Shown here piece by piece: positions 46,289 to 57,831 of a stretch of 64,000 nucleotides of DNA (within the stretch, counting starts at the first letter, position 1; each line of letters opens with the position of its first letter). The stretch spans positions 4,569,431-4,633,430 of the forward strand of contig JAOANR010000005.1 of NCBI GenBank assembly GCA_030278955.1. Reading direction: 5' to 3'. Both the position numbers and the translations under genes were made by a program. Source of the DNA: Hygrophila difformis (lineage: Eukaryota; Streptophyta; Magnoliopsida; Lamiales; Acanthaceae). The notes under the pieces were generated by a model. It was not told the DNA's origin and did not search any database. It was given only the letters and a program-made list of their open reading frames with translations.

Positions 46289-46707
46289 TCGACTGTTTTC
46301 AGGAGATCGATCATAAGCTCTTCTTGTGATTTCTGCTTTGGAACCATAGTTGCTTTACCCTTTTGATGTAAAGCTTGTACTGGTCCGAATGCATCTCTAA
46401 TATTGGCTTGGTTATTCTTGGAAGATCCAGGAATATCCTTCTGCCTTTTCTTGATATCCGAAATGTCAAATTTCAGATTTAAAATTTCTTTCTTTAGATC
46501 TTGAAATACTTTCAAGATCTCATCTGTTGTCTGATTCAAGTTATCTATTTTTCCAGGTATAATTAATACCCGGTTACCAAAATCTTGAATCGTCTTTTGG
46601 ATTTCTCTTAAGTCTTTTGATAACTTAGAGCTATCCGGATCAATTTCTTTCCAGTCCGTTCCTCTCATTTTTAGGAAAGAAACTGATTTTGATAATATCT
46701 TGTCCAT
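46285..46707 (-). CDS. Pararetrovirus first ORF, small coiled-coil protein, 140 aa
   Basis: First frame after the primer site, starting 169 bases downstream of it. Predicted to be largely helical with heptad-like spacing (KIDNLNQTTDEILKVFQDLK and following residues) and a Lys-rich C-terminal third. The position and character resemble small virion-associated or aphid-factor-like coiled-coil proteins of other caulimovirids, but sequence identity to a named protein is not recognised. It overlaps the coat ORF start by four bases. Confidence 0.65.
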   Translation of the reverse strand: MDKILSKSVSFLKMRGTDWKEIDPDSSKLSKDLREIQKTIQDFGNRVLIIPGKIDNLNQTTDEILKVFQDLKKEILNLKFDISDIKKRQKDIPGSSKNNQANIRDAFGPVQALHQKGKATMVPKQKSQEELMIDLLKTVE

Positions 46708-46875
46708 GGGACAAGTTCAAGAAATTCCTTTGGAATTTTCTATTTTTTATTTCCAAAATTTGGAAATAACTTGTGGGTTTCAAATTAATTGAATCCATTA
46801 AATAATTAAATCTTCTCCATTAAGAAATAAAATATTATAAATAATATAATTAATATGTTCTTCAATAAAACCTAG

Positions 46876-46887
46876 GCTCTGATACCA
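46876..46887 (-). promoter_or_regulatory. Pararetrovirus primer-binding site (tRNA-Met type)
   Basis: The minus strand reads TGGTATCAGAGC, complementary to the 3' end of plant initiator tRNA-Met and standard for Caulimoviridae. It lies 169 bases upstream of the first viral ORF. Confidence 0.92.
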
Positions 46888-47157
46888 ATTTTCAAGCGCA
46901 TTGGGTGTCATTTATATAATGAAAAATTAAGTATATTGAGAAAGGACTAAAGTAAATAAAGTCAAACTTCCTTGGGGTATGAATGAAATAAAGGAAAAGT
47001 TGTTGGATTCCTTCATTAATTTCAAATTGGTCCTATGGCCTAAATTTTACAAAACTGTGTTTGTTATGGCCTGTTTTCATAATTGCAACTTGTTATGGCC
47101 TAAAAGCGGAATAGCCTCCTTGTTATGGCCCTTTTTAACATTTAACCCATTTTAAAA

Positions 47158-47880
47158 ACATAGAGTATATATTTAGTTGGGAATTCATGATTCCTATATT
47201 CATTGGCGGATGCAGTCATGCAGACTTGCAGAGCATTAGGTTTGGGTCGAAAGTTTTTTACCAAATATTTTCACTTTAATTTATCTCTAGTTTAATAGTA
47301 CGAAAATCATAAATTAATTTTTATTTCTCCAAATCACCAACAATGTTACTTTTTTCGTCTAATTCTACTTTTTTTTTTTTTAACTAATCTTGCTAATACC
47401 ACTAGAATTAGAATTTATAGAGCTGGCATTATCATTACATTTTCATTTTTGTCCTAAACAATAAACATGTTAAAATATTTCAATTATAATTGACAAAATC
47501 AAAATATTAACAATTTAACATAACCTAGTAGACAAATAAATTTATTAAGAATGCAATTAATTACAACAACAAGATGTGTCTTAATTACAATTCTAGATAG
47601 CATGCCCAAATTTATTATTTTATTTTACTGAAAACGAACATCTTCTTTCCTCTTTCTTCCCCATAGTGTAAATTACATAAAAATATATTCTATCATAACT
47701 AAAATTCATAAAATTATATAAAAAATTAATGACAACTTTAAGTTTGGAAAAAATCTCTTGTACCATATGTAAAAATTGATACATCTATATAAAAAAAAAT
47801 TTGAGCTCGGGGTGGCCGCCACCGCAAGCCCCCCTACGTCCGCCGCAGCCCTATATATTGGTTTTGTTATATTGGGGTTT
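47158..47880. other. Spacer between the pararetrovirus element and the MULE
   Basis: AT-rich, no supported gene. A short GGGGTGGCCGCCACCGCAAG segment (47810-47829) is the only GC-rich island. Confidence 0.4.
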
Positions 47881-48529
47881 TTATTAAAAAAGGTCAGCAC
47901 CTCAAAATACTTCAAATACAAGACCAGCATACCTAATACATTATGTATTAACACCAATTTACGGAATACATACCAAATCAGGACCTGGCCATTATTTTTA
48001 AATGAATAATGAAATTAAGTTGTGAATAGACAAAACTACCCTTGCTTTTTGAATTTTTCTGCATAAATGATGTGAAATGTGGAGTGGAGAGAGAGTGAGA
48101 CAAAAAGAATTTTTGTTTTGGGGATTCAAAGCATTTGGCTCATTTTTTCTTCCTCGGACCCGTCAAAGAAGCCATTAATGAGGTGAGAAGCTCCAAAACT
48201 TGGCTTGGAAGCAAGAACGGGCAGAAGGGTGGGGACGGCGGCGGCGACCTGACGTCGTCGTTCTCTGGCGGAAGAGCGCAGCAAGCGGGTCGGCTTCGAT
48301 TTCCAGGCGCACAGGGTGGGAAGCTTGTTGAAGAAGCCTTTTTTAGGAGGCCGAAAGCGCGCACAGTGGGGGTCAAGCGGCGGGGAGTAGATTAGGGTTT
48401 GGTGGGTGGAAGGAGAAGGCTTTAAGAGGGGTTAGGGCTGTTATTTAGGGTTTGGTGGCTGGAAGAAGGTTAGGGTTTGGGGAGACAGTTATTTAGGGTT
48501 TTCTACAGGGTTTTTGGAAGTGGGTAGGG

Positions 48530-51175
48530 GTGAGGAAGATGGCAAGCAGGGAGCAAGGGGGTGGGCGAGATGTCATGTTATTTTGCCATTACAACGGACA
48601 AGCCCATCTCGTGCGGATAAGGGATGACGAAGCCCTTGCGGATGTGTACGGAAAGGTGACGGAGAAGTGGGGTAATGTATGTGCAACAACACATACGCTC
48701 CACTACGATGAACCCGACGGGGGCTACACAATGGAGATAAAGAATGATGACGATGTGAGACGGATGTCGAACTTGAATCGAGCAAAGGGACTGGCATTTG
48801 GGAAGATGACAGTGATGGAACGGGAAGCAAGAAACACGATCGTGTAAGTCTTTTAGGAAATTGCATTGAGTTCCTTACCGTTTAATATTTGGTTGTATGC
48901 GAGCGTATGAATGATATTATTTGCGTTAATGATACCTGGTTGCGATCATAGCTATATCTTTTAATAGTATCTGGCAATCTGCGAAATAGGACCATGATTC
49001 TTGAAACAGGGAAGTGGTTAACAACATCGGTGTTTTCTGTACACAACACTAGTATAGTATACGCATAAGAATAATGTTATACTTGCAAATCACTGGTACG
49101 GCTACTGAATTTAACTAGTATTTAAGTTGGAAGTAACTTGTACTTCAGGGAACACACTGTAGTACAGGATGACATGGACGACGAAGATACCGAGGACGAG
49201 GAGGATCAGAGGGTTATATGGGCCAATGCAATAAAGGGAGTAGGACAAAGGTTTAGGAATCAGGATCATTTCCGGAAGGTGGTGGCAAATCATTGTATTT
49301 CTCTTCGGCGTGGATATGAATTCGTTCACAACAACAAAAGCAGAATATACGTAAAATGCACGACGGAAGGTTGCGGTTGGCGCATATATGCATCATTACA
49401 CAAGTCTGACAACTCATTTGCGATCCGCACATGCACGTTGACTCACCGTTGCGGCGTTAATAATCTGCAATCGAGGACTCACCCAAATGCGAATGCGACA
49501 TGGGTAGCGGCTTTCATAAAAGATAAAGTGCGGCGGAACCCGAATTACAATCCGAACATGGCTATCGCGGACATTCACGCCGCATTCAAAGTGGACATTA
49601 GCTATCGCACAGCGTGGAACGCACGGGAGATGGCGATTAAGGAGTTACATGGAGACGATAAAGATTCCTTTGACAAGCTCCGGCTATTTTGCAGCCGCTT
49701 GACAGCATCGAACCCCGGGAGCGTGGCTGACTTGGAGGTGTTTCCTGAATCAGGAAAGTTCCGAAGGGTTTTCATTTCAATAGCAGGTTGCATTGAAGGG
49801 TTCAAGAGAGGATGCCGTACGCTTATTGAGCTCGATGTGACCCATATAAAAAATAAGTGGAAAGGCACAATACTTGCCGCTGTTGGTAAGGATGCAAATG
49901 CTGGGTTCATAACGCTGGCATTCGCAGGTACGTAAATTTCATGATATTGAAGTTTTTGAAGAGAAGGGGTGTCGTTTGGGATTTGTGCTCTCCTCACCGT
50001 GGTGTTTTTTTTTTTTACAGTTGTTGACGGAGAGACGGATGAGAACTGGGAGTGGTTTTGTCTCCGGCTGAGGTCTATACTAGATGGTGATACAGAAGAG
50101 AACTGGTCCGAATACACTTTTTACACTGACCGGCACTCGGGTCTCATGAAAGCTATCCCAACCATTTTTAATTGGAGTCACCATGGCGTATGCCTACGAC
50201 ACCTCGTTGATAACTTTAAAAAGGATGTGAGTTTTACTAGTACTATATCATATAACTATAATCTAGAATGATACATGGTTTTATATAAAATTGGTACTAT
50301 CCTTTTCAGTGGCTGGTATATATGAACTACGAATACAGGTGCTTCGTAAGTACCCATACAAGAATAAGGATCACTGGACAGGGAGGCTGGAGGCTGTTGC
50401 GTACGCTCCGACATATAACGAAATGTTCAAGCATCTCAATACCATCCTTGAAGCAATGCCCTCAGCTGGTACGTTCCTTGAAAATTCAGAACCCGAAAAT
50501 TGGGCGAATGCGCTGTTCACGGGCAAGAAATGGGGTGTCATGAACACAAACCTCATCGAGAGTTGAAATAGTTGGATTGTGAAAGCAAGGGGCTACGGTC
50601 CGTATGCAATGCTCGATGAAATTCGAAGACAGGTTATGAAGATGATGAACGATAAAAGAGAGGAAGGTGCTAGAATGGAAGGAAGATTGGCTACGGTGCC
50701 GGAGAAGATATTGAACGGTAATTACCTGGCATCCGGCGAACTTGAGCTGCAGCGCGCAACGGGCTCCTTGTTTGAAGTCCGGGAGAGGGCCACCCTACAC
50801 GCCGTTGATGTGGAAAAGTGGACATGCACGTGTGGCTACTGGCAATTATTCAGGTTGCCCTGTAAGTACAGGTGTGCTGCGATCGAGAAACTGCAGTGCA
50901 ATATTTATGACTACTGCGATGCTTACTACACCACTGAGTATTTCAGGGCGACATACGAAGCAGTGATATATCCTTTGATGATGGGTGGTGATAATGTCGT
51001 AGATGAGAATGACGAAGACTTTATACTCCCACCGGACGTTCGGGTGCAGCCTGGCCGGAGAAAGAAAAAGCGAATCCCATCGCAGGTGCAATCGGGCAAG
51101 AACACCTGCCACATGTGCGGAAAATCAGGTCACAACAAACGCACCTGCAAGGAATCACACAGATATGTCGGGTGA
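48530..51175 (+). pseudogene. MULE (mudrA-type) transposase, 4 exons, one in-frame stop
   Basis: Exons 48530-48843, 49149-49927, 50021-50226 and 50339-51175 join in phase to 712 codons including the final stop (an alternative start MASREQ is at 48539). Domains in order: a PB1-like N-terminal region (about residues 10-105), an acidic linker, a MuDR-type zinc DNA-binding domain (CTTEGCGW ... CTLTHRC, about 180-220), and the MULE DDE domain. The DDE domain includes LIELDVTHIK, AFAVVDGETDENW, FYTDRHSGLMKAI and GVCLRHLVDNF. A SWIM-type zinc finger (CTCGYW ... LPCKYRCAAI) and a CCHC knuckle (CHMCGKSGHNKRTC) follow. Defects: a TGA at 50564-50566 in the IES-x-NSWI segment, where a Trp (TGG) would be usual, and Tyr in place of the SWIM His ligand. 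Otherwise remarkably preserved. It converges with the minus-strand gene. Confidence 0.85.
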
Positions 51176-52509
51176 TTCAGCTGCGTCGTTTCATTATGCC
51201 AAGACTGGTGTTATTTTTTATGTCAACTGATGTTTTGTTGTTGATGCATATTTTTGTTGACGAACAAGTATTGTTTTGGGTTTTGCATGGTTTCAGTACT
51301 TGAATCTATCCTGTATGAGGTGGTTTCGATATATGATACCATTTTGAATGCAATGAAATGATCGGTTTCAGATGACGTGGTTCACGAACAAGAGTCGCGC
51401 AAATCATATTTACAATTTACAGGACAGAACAAAAAAAATACAAGTCAATTGGTTAAGAAAACACTAATGTAATGGAGAAATAATACCAACAATTGTGTGA
51501 AAATACGGATGTTGTTCAACACATCAAGAAGTCAAAATTAATCAAGTCATTGTTCAACATGCATGGTCATAAGTGATCACCCCAAAATGGTCACAGGAAA
51601 AAAATGGCATGGTCACTCATGAACAAACAAATAAAGTAATAATGTTTATTGCATTAATGTTTTGAATGAATGGGAACTTATGAATATGAATGGAAGGGTC
51701 ACACTTATAACATCTTACTCACTCACACATGATATCTTACATTATTTGATGCCACTAAATCGCTATTATTATTGAAGACGAATTAAACTACAACGTTGGA
51801 CCACGTAAAGATGCAATTGGGCGCTGTTTCGGCGTTTTATAAGATCAACTATGTGGATCAGCTAGTATACCAATAATATTAGATTCGGATACCATTATGT
51901 AGAAAAACAAATACCATTGTCGTTCTTGATCTATATCATTGACTTTCTGGATTCATACCGTTATAATGTTTATTGTTGTTAAGGTTGTTGTAGAAGCTTA
52001 TTGTTGCGAGTTTACTGAGAACTGCTTCATTTTACAGATTTCCAACCCTTGTAGAACACCGCCCCCAACCATTAGCCATATCGAAACTAATGAACATCAC
52101 TTAGCCATTTTCAACTCTCTTACTTTCTCAATTTATGCAATATACCAACACTTATATGAACCATTATAGGAACATCACTTTGTTGAACATAGTGAATTGT
52201 GTTCCAAGATTACTTAGTTTAGTCCAATACGTTACTTTGGTTTCAAGATTATACACATCGTTTAGCTCAACATCAAACATAATGGTACAAGATTATCCAA
52301 GTCATTAGGGGCGAATGCGATTGTTCAACATAAAATACCATTCATCACCTAGGTCAATACCAACAAAGGAACAACATCACCACAATTGTCCAGCTACAAC
52401 CATGGAACATTCATCAAAATGCAAAATACCAACAACCATTCAAAAGTTGAAACAGTACTATCAATCCATCAACCCATAAAACTGTATTAATACAGGATAA
52501 ATAATTAAA
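51176..52509. other. Interior spacer of the MULE between the two convergent genes
   Basis: AT-rich, no ORF of interest. It should contain the 3' UTRs and terminators of both convergent MULE genes. Confidence 0.5.
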
Positions 52510-55500
52510 CTAGTGATCATAATCGATCATCCAATTCAGGTCATGACAGGAAGAGGGATCATCGTCATTAGGCTTGGAAGCATCAGTGGTGGGCGCGGGT
52601 GCAGGAACTGCTGGGGCATCCGGCGTGGGTGCGGGAACTGCTGGGGCATCCGGCGTGGGGGCGGGAATAGCTGGGGCAGCCAGAGTGGGTGCGGGAACTG
52701 CTGGAGTATCCGGCGCGGGTGCAGGAATAGCTGGGGCATCCGGCGTGGGTGCGGGGACTGCTGGAGCATCCGGCACGGGTGCGGGAATAGCTAGGGCATC
52801 CGGCGTGGGTGCGGGAACTGCTGGAGCATCCGGCGTGGGTGCGGGAACTGCTGGAGCATCCGACGTGGGTGCGGGAACTTCTTTGACGACTTTTCGCTTG
52901 GGACGGGGCCATGCAGGGAATCTAGACGGTACGGTCAAGGCTAGGACGGCCGGAGCATATGCAGCTAGGGGAACAGGAGATAGAGCACTCTCACGATCTG
53001 CCCTAGCATGATCAATGGGATCCGCAACCTTCGTCCTAGGCGGCACCTGGACTGTTGTCTCCTCCTCCATGGGCTCCGTCCGAGCCTGCTCCATCCCAGC
53101 ATGCTCCCCCATCGTCATAGCCTGCTCCACAGCAGTCGGCTCCTCCTCCATCGTCTGTGCGTGCTCCTCATTAGTGGCATCCGTCCCCTGCTCTATGTTA
53201 ATGGGCTCCTCCTCCGTCGTATGAGTCTCCTCCATGCCAGTCGGCTCCTCAACATTGGGAAGTGTCGTGCGCCCCTCATCGATGTCAGTGGGCTCGACCT
53301 CCAGTCCCCGATCTTGCTCCTCAACCATGGGATCCGTCGTCCGCCCCTCATCGATGCCCGTCGGCTCCGTAGTACGCCCCTCATCGGTCTGAACAATGGT
53401 CTGGGCCGATTTAGCATCATTCAGGAGGCGAAGCGCGGCCCTAGCCCAGTACGTGGGTATATCATTGGCTTGGCGAAATCGATCGCTGCACAACAGAGAA
53501 ATGTATGCCGAAACTAGGTCGTTGCATACCGCTTCCTCAAACAGAAGCAGAAGAATACTTGATGGTAGGACGGCGAAGATGCCCTCGCTCCATATGTGAC
53601 CACTGCCAGAACAACAATCCATGAACAAAATAATACCAGTCAACATACTAAACAATACCATTCAGGTAGTTAAAAAATGCAAGTTCTACACAGAAAGTAA
53701 ATACCTCGTGCCAGGTGCATCGATGAACTGTTCCAGCATTATTCTTTCTTCCTCCGAGAGACTATTCACACCGGCGTATCCCCTTCGGTTCGAATACCGA
53801 TAGCACAATTCCTCCTCCAAGTCCCTTCGCGAAGCATAATTTTTGGGAAGAGGAGGAGGGGCGTCAAGTTCCAACTTTCTGTTAACAAGCTTTTTCTTAC
53901 TGCGAGTCTCCGGTGAATAAAGTGGGGGATCCGCTTTACGCTTTCCCCGTTGTGTAGCTGTGGACAATGGATAAAGTGTAAGCGGATCAACATGTGATGA
54001 TTTAGATTTAGAGAGAATTAACATGGCCTCGATTGCCACTGCCACCTCGTCATGAAATGGCTCATAAATTTTCATCGTCTCGCCAATATTTCTCCCATCA
54101 ACCTTACCTTTTTTCAATTTCGCCATTGATTCATCATTCCCATATGCCACTGCTTGGGCAACCTTCTCGCTCACGTAGTTTTCGCTGTCGCCGGTGCTCT
54201 CAGAAGAATCAGCCACATACTCCGAATGGTCACTGCTAGCTCCCTTCGTGGCGGGCTTCTTCTGCACGACCACCTTCACCTTCTTATGCACGGCCAAATT
54301 ACTATCAGCCTCGGACACAGAATCCTCACCCTCCTCGTCACTGCTGCTTGTCTCCTCACTCGCAGCCTCTTCCTCATTCTTCGCGTGTACCAGAAAATAC
54401 AATCATTCGATCAATGCATACCAGTGTAACATGCATTCAATACTAGTGCAGTGTCATAATCATTATTACTAACATATAATACTACGTATTTACCTGAACC
54501 GTTCGCTTTTCAAAGCCCACCTTGTTTTCCGTTTTCTCCGCGTTCACCTCCCCCCGCTGAACATCCTCCTCATCCTTCTCATCTTCATTCTTCTTTGGCC
54601 TCCTCTTCTTTTTCTTGATCCTGAGGGGAATCTCATCCTCGACCTCGGCGTCATCATCTTCTCAACAGCATATGTTTGGGGGACGGTCGTCACAGGGACC
54701 AGAAATTTCCTCTCCCTTAAGCTTATTTTCAGAGGCCGACACTGATGTTTCCTAAGCTGTGTGAGATCCGCACGACACTCGTTCAGTTTCCCGTATGATT
54801 CCTTACACCGCACGAACCTGGGTATCACTGGTTCAAGGAGTGGTTCAGCCATGTGAGGGAATCGCTCGTAGAACCAGCCCTACAAAATAACACCATCGTT
54901 CAGCGTCACATGAGGAGAGGCGTAATATGAAGTTGATATTGGTGTTTTGTATGCATGACACTGGTATTACAAGATAAATATTGAAAACTTACCACCACGC
55001 CGAGGGTGCAGCCATCGATATAAGTCTTGTTTTCCTCATTGATCCGCCGCATCGAGTCTACGACGAATTCGTACACCGCAAGGCCCCAGGCGTACTCACT
55101 AAGCATCTTCAACCTGTCCACGTGGTGGACCAGAAAATCAGGAAGGGTGTAGGCCAACACCGGGAAGCGGATGCAGCTGAATACCGCCAATACGAACGCT
55201 CTTGCAAAATCAAGGCAGTTCTCGGTGCCAGCCAAGCTACCCATGAGATCCAGTATCTCTTGTCTTTTTAGTGCCCCGCTCGCATTGAAATACTTTTGCC
55301 TGAACGGCGATTTTGGCACACACCTCGTGTGCACGTGCATGCCCTCGTGCTGTAGCCCCAGCACCACAAAATATTCCCACGCTTTGAACTTCACTGTAAA
55401 TCCTTCTCCGAAAACAAAGGCTCCCAAGTCCGCATTGAAGCACTCCACCAACGACTGCAGCCTCGCCTTGCTGCTGTAGATCGTATCGATCTTCGCAAAG

Positions 55501-55709
55501 TGGTAGAATGGAGTGGACTTGATCGCCTTCCATTGTTCGTCAGTTATTCTATCTCGTATGCTGCTCATTGCATCTTGTAGCACACTCATGGTACAACGTG
55601 AAATAATGGTTGCCTGTCCGCTTGTCTTTGCATTGTCCTCCTTCTTTTGCATCTCTTCACTTTCATTCTTCCTCGATCTCTTCCCTTCCGAACGACGTCT
55701 CGGGGCCAT
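52510..55709 (-). CDS. MULE second gene: DUF1985/Ulp1-associated-like protein with Pro-Ala repeat tail, likely frameshifted
   Basis: Likely exons on the minus strand: 55709-54993, 54879-54494, about 54382-53705 and 53602-52510, with GT-AG borders at the intron edges I could check. The first part (MAPRRR basic start, then an AFVFGEGFTVKFKAWEYFVV...LGLQHEG block and a DGCTLGVVGWFYERFP block) resembles the DUF1985-type regions found in plant MULEs that captured Ulp1 protease sequence. The middle is acidic/basic low-complexity. The last exon has GHIWSEGIFAVLPSS and VSAYISLLCSDR, reminiscent of the start of an Ulp1-like domain. It then diverges into TDEGRTT repeats and a Pro-Ala decapeptide array, with no His-Asp-Cys protease core visible. 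A one-base shift near 54661 breaks the second exon, so the gene may be dead. Function unknown. Confidence 0.55.
52580..52880 (-). repeat. 30-bp tandem repeat encoding Pro-Ala-rich decapeptides
   Basis: About ten copies of a 30-bp unit (plus strand GGGTGCGGGAACTGCTGG-type, then GGCATCCGGCGT), in frame with the minus-strand gene as (V/I)PAPTPDAPA. Confidence 0.9.
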
Positions 55710-57168
55710 TTCTGAATACCTGCCAACACATTTCAATTATACCAACGTCATGCGCAAATCATACAGGTGTAATAGTTTACCAAGTTCCTAAAATTGATTT
55801 CACTGCTATGAAAATTACAGCAAATTCAAAACTCCCAACATCATCCGCACCAAACAAGAAATAATTCACCCTATAACCAATCCTTCCAATCTCGCTTCAT
55901 TCGACATCAAATAGCACACATCAAACATAAACATGGGCTGCTAGTATATTTTAAAAACGGTACTGGTATGAAGAAAAAATGGGCACTGGTACCACGCAAC
56001 AAACATAAAACAGGGCTTCCTGGCGCTTCCACTAAATTGAAAATAACGAATCACAAATCATAAATCCCAACAAGCATACCGAATGCATATCACCGGTGTA
56101 TCGTTAAAATGGCACTTGTATGAAATTCAAAATAAAAAACTTCAGAAACCTAAAATCCATTGCAACGACAAGAAACAATTTGAACCAATAACCTAGCTTC
56201 TCAATCTCACTTCAAACCACATAAAAAACCACATAATAAACAAGAAATATGGGCTGTTAGAAGTAGCCCCAAATCGCTACACACAAATTGCAAACCCTAA
56301 ACCCTAAATCTTCATCTTTCAACATCAAACAAAATAAAACAAATCAAATAAACTAAAACCCTAACTCCACAAACTGAATGCTATACCTGTTCTCGTCTGT
56401 TTCGCGAGCGGGAGTGGCCCAAATGAAGACCCGGTGTCGTCGGAATTTCGCGAAAGGGAGTGGTCTGATTCGTCAGTTCCGCACGCTCAAATAATGGGGA
56501 ATTGGAGTGTCGTTTGGGGTGAACGGTGTAACTCAAGAGAAGGAAGTGGGGGCTATCTTCAGTTACAAAGAAAATCGGGAGGGCTTCAGTTATTGGAGAT
56601 GAGACGTGGGGGAGGGGAATGGAGAGAAGGAAGGGGGGAAACGGAGAGGGTGAACGGCGTCGGCGAGTGGGGGTGCATTGATTGCACTGCGGTGGCAGTC
56701 CTCGATAACCGGTGATGACATGACCACCATGTGATTTTTTTTTTTGCCCTCCATTCCATACCTTGTAGTTATTTTTTAATAGGGACTGTTTTGTCATTTC
56801 AGGATTTGTATATTGAAAACTAATGTTAAATACAATTGGTGGCCTTACATTGGGAGTATTTTGGTATGCTGATCTTGTATTTGTAGTATTTTCTGGACTT
56901 GGCCTTTTCTTTACATTTCCGTACAATTAATGATCAAATATCGATAAATGCATAATTGAAGTACATACTATACAGTATACAACGTTATGAAATCATTGAC
57001 TGACTACGCGATAGGCATCAAATTTTTTTGCAGCCCAAAATAATAAAAAAAAAAAGGCATATTCGAATATATTCTTTGAAGGGAAAAAAAAATGACCACG
57101 CAATGCATGCATTGTGTTGAAAAATAATAATCTGGCCAGGATTGTCGGGATATCAATCTAATTTTATA

Positions 57169-57415
57169 CTTCATCACTTCCTTATTTATTGACACAGATA
57201 AAGTTTTGACACTGTTCATTGACTAACTTTAATTTGACATTATAATACAATTATATAAAATAAAATATAGTCAAATAGAATTTTATTGGATTCGTGTAAT
57301 CGTATAGATTTAGAATATCAAATTTTCATTATTTTTACTTGTATGCAATTTGAGTTATTAATAATTAAAAATATATATTAGATTATGTGAAATGTGGGTC
57401 CGTGACAATTAAAAA
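57169..57415. mobile_element. Degenerate Stowaway-type MITE
   Basis: The interior (GATAAAGTTTTGACACTGTT then CAAATAGAATTTTATTGGAT) is like other Stowaway copies. Both termini are eroded; borders are approximate. Confidence 0.45.
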
Positions 57416-57831
57416 AGAACTTTGCATGTGAATAATTTGAACATGGACGATGCTATTACCTAATCATTATTCAGAAATCAATAATCGTATTCCCTACATT
57501 ATTGTACATTGTTAAGAAATTAATACTCTTTTATTTATTTATTTATTTATTTTCAACCTATAGTTTAAATTTCAATTTCCACTGGATCTTTATTAATCTC
57601 TTTTATCCTTTTTCTGTAATTTTCATTACTTCGAGTCAATACTAAAAATAATAAAAAAAAAAAAAATACAAACAATCATCAGGGTAATAGGAATGGAACC
57701 CCACTATTTTTTAATCATGAGGGCCCATCATTAAAAGAATGATTCCCATCTGTACCCAGTCAGTAAATTGGCAATGAATGCAATAAACATATGAAGTACT
57801 CGTGCAAGTTAGTTGTTTGATTTCTGCACAC

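Larger units (their letters stand above)
39319..47148 (-). mobile_element. TIR element with 9-bp TSD carrying a near-complete endogenous pararetrovirus
   Basis: The outer ends GAGTTAATAG (39319) and the inverse of TTTAACCC (47148) are imperfect terminal inverted repeats that continue as GGCCATAACAAG blocks for about 120 bp on each side. A perfect 9-bp direct repeat ATTTTAAAA flanks the unit (39310-39318, 47149-47157). Inside, on the minus strand, are a tRNA-Met primer site (46887-46876), five uninterrupted ORFs (46707 to 40303) and a promoter-like region (40122-40046), together a Caulimoviridae-type genome of about 7 kb. The order coat, movement, protease-RT-RNase H, then a last ORF resembles the cavemovirus/solendovirus side of the family, but genus assignment would need a phylogeny. 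The arms flanking the viral part are non-coding; the left arm (39319-39890) shares sequence with the fold-back at 6159-7380. Confidence 0.88.
47885..56915. mobile_element. Mutator-like element (MULE) with two convergent genes, ~9 kb
   Basis: Terminal inverted repeats of about 150 bp: the plus-strand left end contains CTTCAAATACAAGACCAGCA (47910-47929). The minus-strand right end contains CTACAAATACAAGATCAGCA (about 56890-56871). Both continue to a GACAAAAC(T/A) block. Inside lie a mudrA-type transposase gene on the plus strand (48530-51175) and a second gene on the minus strand (55709-52510), transcribed towards each other as in classic MuDR. The exact outer ends and target duplication could not be fixed. 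The transposase has one in-frame stop, so this copy is probably no longer autonomous. Confidence 0.8.

Noticed and set aside
46905..46925. TATA box (TATATAAA, minus strand) just upstream of the viral primer site, as an LTR-like promoter
   Set aside because: It is only about 24 bp from the primer site, so transcripts would begin at or inside that site. The as-1/TATA pair at 40046-40122 is a better promoter candidate.
48140..48395. Open frames on both strands in the GC-rich MULE leader
   Set aside because: They overlap the likely 5' UTR of the transposase and have no domain.
56381..56926. 181-codon minus-strand frame at the right end of the MULE
   Set aside because: It runs into the terminal inverted repeat and is Pro/Ser-rich. 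Most likely 5' UTR or promoter sequence of the minus-strand MULE gene.
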